From positions 1-58,665 of the forward strand of contig NZ_JACFSZ010000020.1 in the NCBI RefSeq assembly GCF_014805525.1: DNA of 58,665 nucleotides, written 5' to 3'. Positions 38,281 to 46,075 of this stretch are shown here, in pieces. The first letter of the stretch is position 1. Every line of letters begins with the position of its first letter. The stretch comes from Rhabdothermincola sediminis (GTDB taxonomy: Bacteria > Actinomycetota > Acidimicrobiia > Acidimicrobiales > Acidimicrobilacustridaceae). The notes beneath the pieces were generated by a model. The model saw only the letters and a program-made list of their open reading frames with translations, was not told where the DNA came from and did not search any database. Position numbers and translations under genes: made by a program.

Positions 38281-38307
38281 TTAGGTTGTGTTAGGTATCC
38301 CTAATAC
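38281..38307 (+). promoter_or_regulatory. Iron-box-like operator (DtxR/IdeR type) with -10 element
   Basis: TTAGGT occurs twice, at 38281 and 38291, exactly 10 bases apart. The second copy forms an inverted repeat with CCTAA at 38300-38304 (TTAGG-N4-CCTAA). Against the DtxR/IdeR consensus TTAGGTTAGCCTAACCTAA, the site starting at 38291 matches in 11 of the first 14 positions. TAATAC at 38302 could be the -10. The heme oxygenase starts 22 bases on, so iron-dependent repression of the heme operon is very likely, by inference. Confidence 0.75.
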
Positions 38308-38328
38308 TTTCCAGAAGGGTTCGTGACC

Positions 38329-38988
38329 ATGACGATCTCGGGCAACACCCTCGCGGACGGCTTCGCCAGCCGGCTGCGGCAGCGCACGATCTCAGCTCAC
38401 CGGGACGCCGAGACGTCGCCCTTCATGCGAGCTCTCTTCACCGGCAAACTGACCAAGGCCGGCTATGCGACGTACGCGGCGCAGCTGCTGGTCGTCTACC
38501 GGGAGCTCGATGCCGCGAGCGAAGCGATGGCCGACGATCCGATCGGTGGTTGCTTCGCCGACTCGGCGCTCCTGCGCGCCCGCGCCCTCGAGAGCGACAT
38601 CCGCGCGCTCTCGGGCGCCGACGAGACCCCTGCGCCGCTGCCCGCCACCCTGCAGTACCGCGACCGTGTCCGGGCGGTGGCATTCGATTGGCCCGGAGGC
38701 TTCGTCGCACACCACTACACACGACACCTGGGCGATCTCTCCGGAGGCCTCCACATCGCCCGTGCTCTGCGGCGCCACCTCACCGACGGCGATGATGCCG
38801 GGCTCTCGTTCTACGAGCTGACGGTTCCCGACCCGGACGCCTACAAGGCGCGCTACCGGGCGCTCCGCGATGCCGCACCGTGGGATGACGACGAACGCGA
38901 ACGGATCGTGGACGAGGTGCTCGAGGCCTACCGGCTCAACGACGCCGTACTCCTCGAGGTGTCCGAGGCCTGTGGGGTGCAGCCGTGA
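38329..38988 (+). CDS. hmuO: Heme oxygenase (biliverdin-producing, HmuO type)
   Basis: A 219-aa enzyme that opens heme to biliverdin, CO and free iron. It has the proximal heme ligand in TISAHRDAETSPFMRAL (His24) and the distal-helix motif HLGDLSGGLHIAR. Its length matches corynebacterial HmuO. ATG 38329 or GTG 38323 could be the start; AGAAGGG lies just upstream of both. It is the first gene of the heme operon behind the iron box and overlaps the next gene by four bases. Unlike several neighbours it appears intact. Confidence 0.94.
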   Translation: MTISGNTLADGFASRLRQRTISAHRDAETSPFMRALFTGKLTKAGYATYAAQLLVVYRELDAASEAMADDPIGGCFADSALLRARALESDIRALSGADETPAPLPATLQYRDRVRAVAFDWPGGFVAHHYTRHLGDLSGGLHIARALRRHLTDGDDAGLSFYELTVPDPDAYKARYRALRDAAPWDDDERERIVDEVLEAYRLNDAVLLEVSEACGVQP

Positions 38989-40196
38989 CCGTGCGACCCT
39001 CGCCGGCTGTCAGCCTGTGCGCCCTCGGTCTGCTCGCGGCGGCAGTGGTGGTCAGTCCGGCAGGCGCAGCTCAAGTGAGTGACGGCCAACGCACGCTGCA
39101 GGCCTCGCGCACGGAGGCACTCGACCCGACCGGCGAACGGATCACCGTGACCGGAGCCGGCTTCGACGTCAGCAAGGGCATCTACGTGGCCTTCTGCGCC
39201 ATCCCTCCGCCCGGCATGCCGCCGAGCCCGTGTGGGGGCGGCGAGGACCGAGCGGGCTCCACCGGTGCCTCGGCCTGGATCTCCTCCAACCCGCCTCCGT
39301 ACGCGGTCGGTCTCCCCACGCCGTACGGGCCAGAGGGCAGCTTCACCGTGGAGCTAGCGATCCAGCCGGTCATCAACGCAACCACCGACTGTCGGCGGGT
39401 GCGGTGCGCGATCGTCACCCGCAACGACCACACCCGCTCGTCGGACCGCAGCCAGGACCTGTTCCTGCCCGTCACGTTCCGCGCCGAGTCGACGACGCCC
39501 TCGCCCGGAACACCACCGGCCGGCGCGGCAACTCCCACCTCACCGCTCGACCCGGGCGCTGCAGCCATCCCCCCGACCGATGCGGCTTCGACCACCTCGA
39601 CCACCTCGACGATCCCCACGCCTCAGGTGACCTTGTCCCCTGACGGTCGTACCGCGATGGCGGGTGAGATGCGACTGGAGCTCTCCCACGTCGTCCTCGA
39701 TCCGACCGGCGACGAGCTCGACGTCACCGGATCCGGCTTCCGGAGAGGTCGCGAGCTGCAGGTCGCGCTCTGTGCGACCCCGGTGGTGGGCGAGGCACCA
39801 GTGGGCTGCGGTCCGGCGGCGAACACCGTCCCAGCCGAGGCCGATGGCGCAATGGCGGTGACGCTTTCGATCGATGGCCCGGTGCTGGGCGAACACGATT
39901 GCCGCGAGCTCCCCTGCGCAGTGGTGACTCGTGACCCGCTCACGCCGACAGATCGCTCGCAGGAGTTGGCGGTGCCCGTGCGCTTCGCATCCACCGAGCT
40001 CGCCACCGACACCAGCGGCACAGATCCCCGCGGCGACGACCAGCAGGGCACCGACCAGGCGGCCGCAGATCAGGCCGAGCGCGAAGAGCTCCCCCTCACG
40101 CCCTGGACGGTCGCGCTCGTGGTCGGCACGGTCTTGGTCATCACGGCGACTCGTATCGCAGCACGTCGCTGGCGACATCCCGTGGAGCGGCCATGA
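38985..40196 (+). CDS. Secreted, membrane-anchored surface protein with two neocarzinostatin-like domains
   Basis: A 403-aa exported protein. A signal peptide (residues 1-28) is followed by two repeats of a beta-rich domain: LDPTGERITVTGAGFDVSKGIYVAFC and LDPTGDELDVTGSGFRRGRELQVALC. Each repeat ends in a C-x4-C-AVVTR/AIVTR and SDRSQ/TDRSQ motif and holds paired cysteines. A Thr/Ser/Pro-rich linker joins them, and a C-terminal helix (WTVALVVGTVLVITATRIAA) plus basic tail anchors it. Such domains occur in actinobacterial HtaA-type heme surface proteins; no HtaA heme-binding domain itself is present. Heme capture or relay is inferred from its position between hmuO and hmuT. Confidence 0.82.
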   Translation: MTVRPSPAVSLCALGLLAAAVVVSPAGAAQVSDGQRTLQASRTEALDPTGERITVTGAGFDVSKGIYVAFCAIPPPGMPPSPCGGGEDRAGSTGASAWISSNPPPYAVGLPTPYGPEGSFTVELAIQPVINATTDCRRVRCAIVTRNDHTRSSDRSQDLFLPVTFRAESTTPSPGTPPAGAATPTSPLDPGAAAIPPTDAASTTSTTSTIPTPQVTLSPDGRTAMAGEMRLELSHVVLDPTGDELDVTGSGFRRGRELQVALCATPVVGEAPVGCGPAANTVPAEADGAMAVTLSIDGPVLGEHDCRELPCAVVTRDPLTPTDRSQELAVPVRFASTELATDTSGTDPRGDDQQGTDQAAADQAEREELPLTPWTVALVVGTVLVITATRIAARRWRHPVERP

Positions 40197-41230
40197 CCGA
40201 TCGCGCCGCCATGTCGCAGCCCACCCCGCCTCCTCGCCTGCACCTCCCGAGCCGACGGCGGTGGAGCCCGCTTCTCGTGATGATCGTTGCGTCGTTGGCG
40301 TTCACCGCCTGCGCTCAGCACGCATCGAGCAGCGCCGAGCAGCCTGCGCCGACCCTCCCCACCCCCGCCGAGGCGATCGCACCGGTGCTACCCGTCACCG
40401 TCACCGGAGACGACAGGGTACAAGCCACCGTGACCACCATCGATCGGATCGTGCCGCTCGCTGGGAGCCTGGCGGAGGTGGTGTTCGGTCTGGGGCTCGG
40501 GGGCCACGTGGTGGCCCGAGACGTCACGGCCACCTTCGCCGAGGTGCGAGATCGACCGATCGTGACCAAGGGACACGACGTCAGCGCGGAGTCGGTGCTG
40601 TCGCTGGCGCCGAGCGTGGTGTTGGCTCAGACCGACACGGGACCTCCCGAAGCGCTGGCACAGATTCGCGCTGCTGGTGTCCCGGTCATCGTGTTCGCCC
40701 AACCCGCATCGGTCGCCCACATCACCGAGCGGATCGAGGCGGTCGCCGAGGCGCTCGGGGTGCCACCGGCTGGCGCGCGGCTCGCCGGCGAGATCGACGA
40801 CCAACTCCGGGCTGAACTCGAGCGGGTCCCCGCAGGGCGGGCGCAGCCGAAGGTCGCGTTCCTCTACCTGCGCGGCCAGGCCGGCGTCTCACTGATCGGC
40901 GGGCCGGGTTCGGGAGCGGACTCGATGATCGCTGCGGCAGGGGGGATCGACGCCGGCACGGCAATCGGCTTGTCCCGACCCTTCACCCCGATCACCAGCG
41001 AATCACTGGTCGAGGCGGCCCCTGACATCATCCTCATGACCACCACGGGTCTGGATTCCGTCGGGGGAATCGACGGTTTGCTCGCGGTGCCTGGTGTCGC
41101 GCAGACACCCGCCGGACGGGCACGGCGGGTCGTGACCGTCGAGGACGGTCGGCTCTACAGCTTCGGACCTCGTACCCCCGAGGTGATCGGGGAGCTGGTG
41201 GACCGATTTTTCGAGGATCCCTTCTCATGA
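40193..41230 (+). CDS. hmuT: Hemin ABC transporter substrate-binding lipoprotein HmuT
   Basis: A 345-aa lipoprotein with a lipobox cysteine (LAFTACAQ) after a signal segment. The binding-protein domain has VPLAGSLAEVVFGLGLGGHVVARDVTATF, TKGHDVSAESVLSLAPSVVL, FLYLRGQAGVSLIGGPGSGADSMI and LDSVGGIDGLLAVPGVAQTPAGR, a pattern typical of actinobacterial HmuT, and full length. It receives heme outside the membrane and delivers it to HmuUV. The ATG overlaps the preceding stop as ATGA and its own stop overlaps hmuU. Confidence 0.93.
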   Translation: MTDRAAMSQPTPPPRLHLPSRRRWSPLLVMIVASLAFTACAQHASSSAEQPAPTLPTPAEAIAPVLPVTVTGDDRVQATVTTIDRIVPLAGSLAEVVFGLGLGGHVVARDVTATFAEVRDRPIVTKGHDVSAESVLSLAPSVVLAQTDTGPPEALAQIRAAGVPVIVFAQPASVAHITERIEAVAEALGVPPAGARLAGEIDDQLRAELERVPAGRAQPKVAFLYLRGQAGVSLIGGPGSGADSMIAAAGGIDAGTAIGLSRPFTPITSESLVEAAPDIILMTTTGLDSVGGIDGLLAVPGVAQTPAGRARRVVTVEDGRLYSFGPRTPEVIGELVDRFFEDPFS

Positions 41231-42123
41231 ACGCGGTCGACACCTGCGAACGTACGGCTCGATCGGTGACGACGAGCACCGGCTCGGTGCTGCTCGTGCG
41301 TTCGTCCCGACGTGAGCCGCTCGTGCTCGGCGCGCTGATGCTCGGGCTCCTGGTGGCTTTCGTGGTGGCGGCCGGCTCTGGCGTGGTCGGTGTCTCGTCG
41401 GGCGCGGCGGTGGGGGCAGCGGGTGCGATCGTGGCTGGGGCCTCGCTGCTCGGTCTCTGGACGATCGGGGCAGCTGCGTTCGCTGGCGGTGTGATCACGG
41501 TGGCGGTCGTCCACCTCGCCGCCCGTTCGGGCGGGCGCACCGAGGTGGTGACGCTGATCCTGACGGGCATCGCGATGAACGCCCTGGCTGGGGCGGTCAT
41601 CGGGTTGTTGATGTACCTCTCCGACGATGCGGAGCTGCGGAACGTGTCGTTCTGGACGCTGGGCAGCGTCGCTGGCGCCAACTGGTCGCGAGTGGCCGCC
41701 TTCGCTCCCATGGCCGTGCTGGGTGTGGTGGTGGCGTGTTCCCAAGCACGCCGGCTGGATCTGCTGAGCCTCGGTGAGGGGCCGGCTCGCCACTTGGGTG
41801 TGGACGTCGAGCAGACCCGCCGGATCACGCTCGGCGTGGTGGCCGTTCTGACCGCGGCCGCGGTGGCGGTCGCTGGGATCCTCATGTTCGTCGGGCTGGT
41901 GGTCCCTCACCTCGTGAGGATGATCTCGGGACCTCGCCACCGTTGGCTGCTGCTGTCGTCCGCGGTTGCGGGAGCGCTGGTGCTGGTGGTCGCGGACCTG
42001 GTGGCTCGCACGGCGGTGGCGCCCGCGGAGTTGCCGCTGGGGACGTTGACGGCGCTAGTGGGAAGCCCGGTTTTCTTCTGGCAGCTGCGCCGCACTCGGT
42101 CTCGTCAGGGAGGCTGGGCGTGA
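41227..42123 (+). CDS. hmuU: Hemin ABC transporter permease HmuU with an internal deletion
   Basis: A 298-aa FecCD-family permease, about 50-60 residues short of normal. The C-terminal two-thirds is typical: TLILTGIAMNALAGAVIGLLMYL, FWTLGSVAGANW, GLVVPHLVRMISGPRHRWLL and the LPLGTLTALVGSPVFFW end. The first helix LMLGLLVAFVVAAGSG passes directly into VVGVSSGAAVGAAG. The segment that normally lies between, with the LRLPR motif, TM2 and QxxxRNPLAxP, is missing. The reading frame is kept. A functional heme channel is doubtful. The start overlaps hmuT by four bases. Confidence 0.85.
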   Translation: MNAVDTCERTARSVTTSTGSVLLVRSSRREPLVLGALMLGLLVAFVVAAGSGVVGVSSGAAVGAAGAIVAGASLLGLWTIGAAAFAGGVITVAVVHLAARSGGRTEVVTLILTGIAMNALAGAVIGLLMYLSDDAELRNVSFWTLGSVAGANWSRVAAFAPMAVLGVVVACSQARRLDLLSLGEGPARHLGVDVEQTRRITLGVVAVLTAAAVAVAGILMFVGLVVPHLVRMISGPRHRWLLLSSAVAGALVLVVADLVARTAVAPAELPLGTLTALVGSPVFFWQLRRTRSRQGGWA

Positions 42124-42740
42124 GGCGCAGGCATCTGCGGCTGCCAGGGCCGATCGCGGACCCACTGGTCGAGGCGATCGGGCTGTGGGTGCATCGGGGA
42201 CGCCGAACGGTTCTGCGTGACCTGTCGGTCGCGGTACGGCCCGGTGAGTTCATCGCGGTCGTCGGCCCGAATGGTGCTGGGAAGTCCACGCTCGTGGGGG
42301 CTCTGGCCGGTGACCTGAGCGCGAGTGCAGGCCACGTCCAGCTCGACGGGAAACCGATCGGCGCCTGGCGGCCGGTCGAGCTGGCCATGCGTCGGGCGGT
42401 GCTGCCACAGGACCAACAGGTCGCGTTCCCGTTCACCGTCTCGGAAATCGTCTCGATGGGCCGCACCCCCTGGGCGGGAACCGCTCGTCACGAGCAGGAC
42501 ACGTCGCGAGTGCTGGACGCACTCGTGGCGATGGACGCGCTCGAACTCGCCGATCGTCGGTTCCCGACCCTCTCCGGTGGTGAGCGAGCACGGGTGGCGA
42601 TGGCTCGGGCCCTGGTACAGGATGCAGCCAAGATCCGCCTCCACCGCCGCCGGATACCAGCGGTGGTGGAGGCGGATCGGCTCCGATCGATGGTCCGGGC
42701 GGGGGCCGAACGGCGCTCGGCCCGAACGGGCAGCAACTGA
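42120..42740 (+). pseudogene. hmuV: Truncated hemin ABC transporter ATPase HmuV
   Basis: A 206-codon frame starting at GTG 42120 (GTGA overlap with hmuU). Walker A GPNGAGKSTLVGAL, the Q loop AVLPQDQQVAFPFTV and the signature LSGGERARVAMARALVQ are intact. Immediately after this, where LLLDEPT (Walker B), the D loop and the switch His should follow, the sequence changes to unrelated basic residues and stops. The protein lacks catalytic Glu and His and about 70 residues, so it cannot be an active ATPase. The break coincides with an 18-bp inverted repeat and the start of the HtaA-like frame. Confidence 0.88.
42633..42677. repeat. 18-bp inverted repeat at the hmuV break
   Basis: ATCCGCCTCCACC (from 42633) starts an 18-base arm ending at 42650. 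Its complement occupies 42660-42677, with 17 of 18 positions paired and a 9-base loop. It begins within ten bases of where HmuV homology ends, so it probably marks the deletion scar or helped cause it. It could also act as a terminator-like hairpin for the shortened transcript. Confidence 0.7.
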
Positions 42741-42742
42741 CG

Positions 42743-43561
42743 GTGAAGCCAGCTCGCGGGCTCGACCCCGCGGGAGCGACGGTGCGGGTCGAGGGCGCAG
42801 GCTACGACCCGTCTGTCGGTGTCTACCTGGCCATGTGTGTGGACCAGGGTCCTGCGCTGCCACCGAGTCCCTGCTTCGGAGGCGCGGACACCTCCGGCGA
42901 GAGCCGGTCGGCGGTGTGGTTCTCGAACAGCCCACCGCCTTATGCCGTGGGTCTCACCCGCCCGTTCGGCGTTGGTGGCAGCTTCGAGGCGGAACTGGAG
43001 ATCGCTGCGCTGCAGCGGGACGAGACGGGCGCGGTGGTGATCGACTGCCTCGACCCGTCCGCCAGATGTGTCATCGCCACCCGCGCGGATCACACTCGCC
43101 CCGCTGACCGATCGGCCGATGTGAAGGTGCGGGTTTCTTTCGCTGGCCAGGAGGACCCGGACCCCGGCGTGGACGACCCACCCTCGCCCGCACCTCCCAC
43201 CCTGGAACTCGATCGCCTGCAGGTGACCCCGGGCGAGCCGCTCTCGGTGTCGGGTCGAGGGTTCCTCGCCGGCGAGCAGGTCGAGTTGCTGCTGTATTCG
43301 ACCCCGCGCTGGGTGAGCACTCCCGTTGCCGATCCGACCGGGGCGATCGCCGTCTCGTTCACCGTGCCGGTCGACCTCGAGCCTGGTGAGCATCACCTCG
43401 AGGCCCGGGGGGTGAGCTCGGGGCTCACTGCTCGGTCCCCGAGCTTCATGGTGGTCCCGGCGACGCTCGCTCGTGCCCATCGCCGCCGTACCAGCGTCGA
43501 AGCTCGCTGGAGGGGGCCACGTCAGTCGACCACTCGTCGAGGGCCGCCGCGTCCTTGCTGA
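42743..43561 (+). pseudogene. HtaA-type heme surface protein, tail fragment without signal or anchor
   Basis: The frame runs from at least 42664 (a Gly/Pro linker GGGSAPIDGPGGGRTALGP) through GTG 42743 to 43561. It encodes one neocarzinostatin-like domain (LDPAGATVRVEGAGYDPSVGVYLAMC, then CVIATRADHTRPADRSADVK) and a second beta domain (LQVTPGEPLSVSGRGFLAGE). This resembles the C-terminal part of HtaA-family surface proteins, but there is no signal peptide or HtaA domain before it and no anchor after it. Beyond SFMVVPATLARAH the residues are antisense to DUF488. Both ends therefore look cut by deletions. Confidence 0.72.
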
Positions 43562-43694
43562 CCCCACGGGGCCGAAGCCGGTCGACCAGGACCCGGTAGG
43601 CACCGGACTCGAGGGTGCCGTCGTAGGCCCGAACGACTGTCACCCGGGGTGTGGCAGCAGGCCTGGCGGTCGGGTGGGGATCATGTCGAGGCAT
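43446..43694 (-). pseudogene. 5' half of a DUF488 gene
   Basis: The minus-strand frame from ATG 43694 reads VTVVRAYDGTLESGAYRVLV and then DRLRPRGVSKDAAALDEWST, a close match to the first half of DUF488 proteins (YRVLVDRLWPRGVSKEKA, W..DVAPS.ELR.WFGHD). After LRRWYGGD the similarity stops and the frame ends nine residues later, where the HtaA-like fragment begins on the other strand. About half of the usual 115-130 aa is missing. The function of the family is unknown. Confidence 0.78.
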
Positions 43695-43956
43695 CGTTAC
43701 CACCCCACGAATCGGAGACGTGACCAAACCGTAACCGAGGTCGGCGCTGATCTGTCAGCGGCGCTCGTGTGAGCGCGAACCACCGGCGTGACACGCGAAC
43801 CGATCGGCCACATCAGTCGGTACGGTGAAGCGGGGTCCGTCCGCCCGATGCGTTCGGTCCGCCCGGGGTGACGAGCCATCCGATGGGTAGGCGAAATCGG
43901 GTGGGGCCAGTCCCGGATCCCGCGGTCGTTGGAGTGGTCTCGAAGGAGGTCTGACG

Positions 43957-44781
43957 ATGGTCGCCTTGGCTGGCACGTTCGACATCCTCCAGGTCGACGA
44001 GGTGCTCACCTTGCTGGCCGATCACCGCTGCACCGGCCGGCTGCGAGTGCGAACCGGTGCGCACCACCTCCTGATCACCCTGGACAGGGGGTTGGTCGTG
44101 GGCGCCACCGCGAGCAACGGCGCCACGGGTGGCGGAGCGTGGGAGCGACTGGTGGAGGAGGTCTGCTGCGAGGCGCTGCGGACCCGGCGGGGAACCTTCG
44201 AGGTATTGGTCGAGCGTGAGGTGAGCGCGTCGGCCGGCCCGCCGCTGCCCGTGAGCGAGGTCCTGGCCGGAGCACGGCGCCGGGCGGAGGCCTGGGAGCG
44301 GGTCGAGCGGGTGATCCCCTCCGTCGAGGTGGTGCCGCGGCTGGCCGAGCGACCGCGACCCGATCCGCTGATCCTGGAACCGGAACGATGGGAGCTGATC
44401 GTCGCCATCGACGGGCGCCACCCGATCGCCTCGGTCGCCCGGCGGCTGCGGATGGATCCTCTGCGTGTCTGCGAACTGCTGGTGCCGCTGGTGGAGCGGG
44501 GTGCCGTGCTGCTGGACGAGCCCTCGAAGCAGGTGAAGATGAGCGGATCGGAACGCGCGCCTCGCCCCAAGCCGTCGCGCCCGGGCTCGCAACGTTCGAA
44601 CGTGCGCCTGCTCCCTCCGGGCAGGCTGCCCGCGGATGGGGCGGGGCTGAACGCCGACGGGGAGCAGCAGCAGGAGCAGGTACTCGATGGCGTGCTGGAG
44701 TCGCTAACCCCCGAGCGTGAGGTGCCCGCGGTGGCGCCGGCGGACGAGGCGGAGCTCGTCGCTGCCGTCGACTCGGCGTGA
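43957..44781 (+). CDS. DUF4388 domain protein
   Basis: A 274-aa cytoplasmic protein. Residues 1-90 fit DUF4388 (LAGTFDILQVDEVLTLLADHRCTGRLRV, ITLDRGLVVGA), a domain seen with gliding and regulatory proteins. Residues 140-190 look like a winged helix (LIVAIDGRHPIASVARRLRMDPLRVCELLVPLVERGAV). The last 80 residues are polar and low-complexity. AAGGAGG lies eight bases before ATG 43957, so the start is firm. No partner gene suggests a function; a regulatory adaptor is my inference. Confidence 0.8.
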   Translation: MVALAGTFDILQVDEVLTLLADHRCTGRLRVRTGAHHLLITLDRGLVVGATASNGATGGGAWERLVEEVCCEALRTRRGTFEVLVEREVSASAGPPLPVSEVLAGARRRAEAWERVERVIPSVEVVPRLAERPRPDPLILEPERWELIVAIDGRHPIASVARRLRMDPLRVCELLVPLVERGAVLLDEPSKQVKMSGSERAPRPKPSRPGSQRSNVRLLPPGRLPADGAGLNADGEQQQEQVLDGVLESLTPEREVPAVAPADEAELVAAVDSA

Positions 44782-44990
44782 GTTCCGATGATCGGCACGC
44801 TGGCGATGGGCGTGAAGCGATGTCGGGGCGCTCCGCACGGGCGAAGGCGAGCGACGCAGCCGGGACAGGTGACGATGTTCGCAGCGTGACGATGGGGTCT
44901 GCTGCACGGTCGGGTGACAGGTTGGGTCTGGGAGTCCCCCCGCTGACCGGCCACGTCGACCGGGGGCGACGGACGACCGGAAGTCGCATG

Positions 44991-45006
44991 ATACCCTAAG
45001 GGGTAT
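44991..45006 (+). promoter_or_regulatory. CsoR/CstR-type operator before the DUF302 gene
   Basis: ATACCCTAAGGGGTAT is a 16-bp inverted repeat of the form ATACCC-N4-GGGTAT, followed at once by ATAGG, so TATATA (45004-45009) may be the -10. The same pattern occurs once more in the window, before the rhodanese gene at 50664. CsoR-family repressors bind TACCC-N4-GGGTA-like sites. It lies 63 bases before the DUF302 start. No csoR/cstR gene is in the window. Confidence 0.65.
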
Positions 45007-45068
45007 ATAGGCGTCGGTGCGGGCCCCGTCCCGTGGTGGACCCGCACCCCCGTCGGAAAGGCACTCCG

Positions 45069-45467
45069 ATGCAGTCCATCACCACGACCGTTCCGCTCTC
45101 CCTCACCGAGGCTGAGCACGCCGTACGGGCCGCGCTCGCCGAGCAGGGCTTCGGCGTGCTCACCGAGATCGACGTGGCCGCCACCCTCAAGGCCAAGCTC
45201 GACGTCGACCGGCCCCCGCTCAAGATCCTCGGTGCGTGCAACCCCGCCCTCGCCCACCGGGCGCTCGAGATCGACCCCTCGACGGCGCTCGCGCTGCCGT
45301 GCAACGTCGTGCTCGAACCCGCCGCCGACGGCGGCACGGCGGTGCACGTGGCCGATCCCCGCGAGCTCATGGCCGACCCGGCGATGGCCGAGCTGGCCGA
45401 GCAGGCTGCGACCAAGCTCAGGGCCGCGCTCGACGCCCTCGGCCGCGACGCAGGGGCCGCGTCGTGA
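45069..45467 (+). CDS. DUF302 domain protein
   Basis: A 132-aa soluble protein of the DUF302 family. The sequence TTVPLSLTEAEHAVRAALAEQGFGVLTEIDVAATLKAKL and LKILGACNPALAHRALEIDP is typical, with a conserved Cys in the GACNP motif. Family members are found with sulfur and metal handling genes, often next to rhodaneses; the role is not established. It lies behind a CsoR-like operator and overlaps the MerE-like membrane gene by four bases. Thiol, persulfide or copper stress is the likely theme, by inference. Confidence 0.88.
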   Translation: MQSITTTVPLSLTEAEHAVRAALAEQGFGVLTEIDVAATLKAKLDVDRPPLKILGACNPALAHRALEIDPSTALALPCNVVLEPAADGGTAVHVADPRELMADPAMAELAEQAATKLRAALDALGRDAGAAS

Positions 45468-45901
45468 GGCCGGCACCCGACGTCCGACCGATGGAACCGG
45501 TGGCGGCACTGCGTCCGGAGGGGTCGGCACCCGACGCACCGTCGCTCGACGACACGGCCCGTCGCACCAGCACGGCGAGAGGAGCCGCGACACTCGTGCT
45601 GCGTGACGCCACTGCGCTGGGCTCGTCCGCACCGAACCAGGCGAAGGCCCTGGAGCGCCGTGGACGGGCGTGGCTGCTGTGGTCCTTCCTGCTGTGCCCC
45701 TGCCACCTCCCGCTCACCCTGGCGGTGATCACCGCCGTGCTGGCCGGCACCTCGTTCGGTGTGGTGCTGCGCGACCACGCCTGGGTGGCGGGCACGGTGA
45801 TCACGGTGGCGTGGCTGACCGGCACCGGATACGGCCTGCGGCTCATCCGCCGGGCGGAGCGCACCGGCGGTGCCTGCCCCACCTCCGCACCGCCCCGCTG
45901 A
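45464..45901 (+). CDS. Small membrane protein with a CPCH motif (MerE-like)
   Basis: A 145-aa protein with a disordered 65-residue N-terminus and two hydrophobic helices: WLLWSFLLCPCHLPLTLAVI and VAGTVITVAWLTGTGYGL. The Cys-Pro-Cys-His motif inside the first helix resembles the MerE family, whose paired cysteines move mercury or other thiophilic metals through the membrane. Mercury genes (merA, merR) are absent. Coupled to DUF302 by a GTGA overlap and behind the CsoR-like operator, it more likely handles copper or sulfane sulfur here. Confidence 0.7.
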   Translation: MRPAPDVRPMEPVAALRPEGSAPDAPSLDDTARRTSTARGAATLVLRDATALGSSAPNQAKALERRGRAWLLWSFLLCPCHLPLTLAVITAVLAGTSFGVVLRDHAWVAGTVITVAWLTGTGYGLRLIRRAERTGGACPTSAPPR

Positions 45902-46075
45902 GCCCACCTGAGGGCGGTCGCTCGGACGAGCGCTGGACCGGGGAGAGGGCCACACCCGCGACGGGCCGAACGCGAACGACCGTACCGAGGGAACCAGCGC
46001 GCAACGAACCCCCCTCGGAGCGACCCGTCCGCACGACCGGTCCTCCCGGAACCGCCGGCCGCTCAGAGGTGCCGC

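Noticed and set aside
44782-45000. A minus-strand zinc-finger-like frame (around VTCPGCVARL)
   Set aside because: The cysteines are few, the frame extends through the DUF4388 and DUF302 genes and has no start with a ribosome-binding site.
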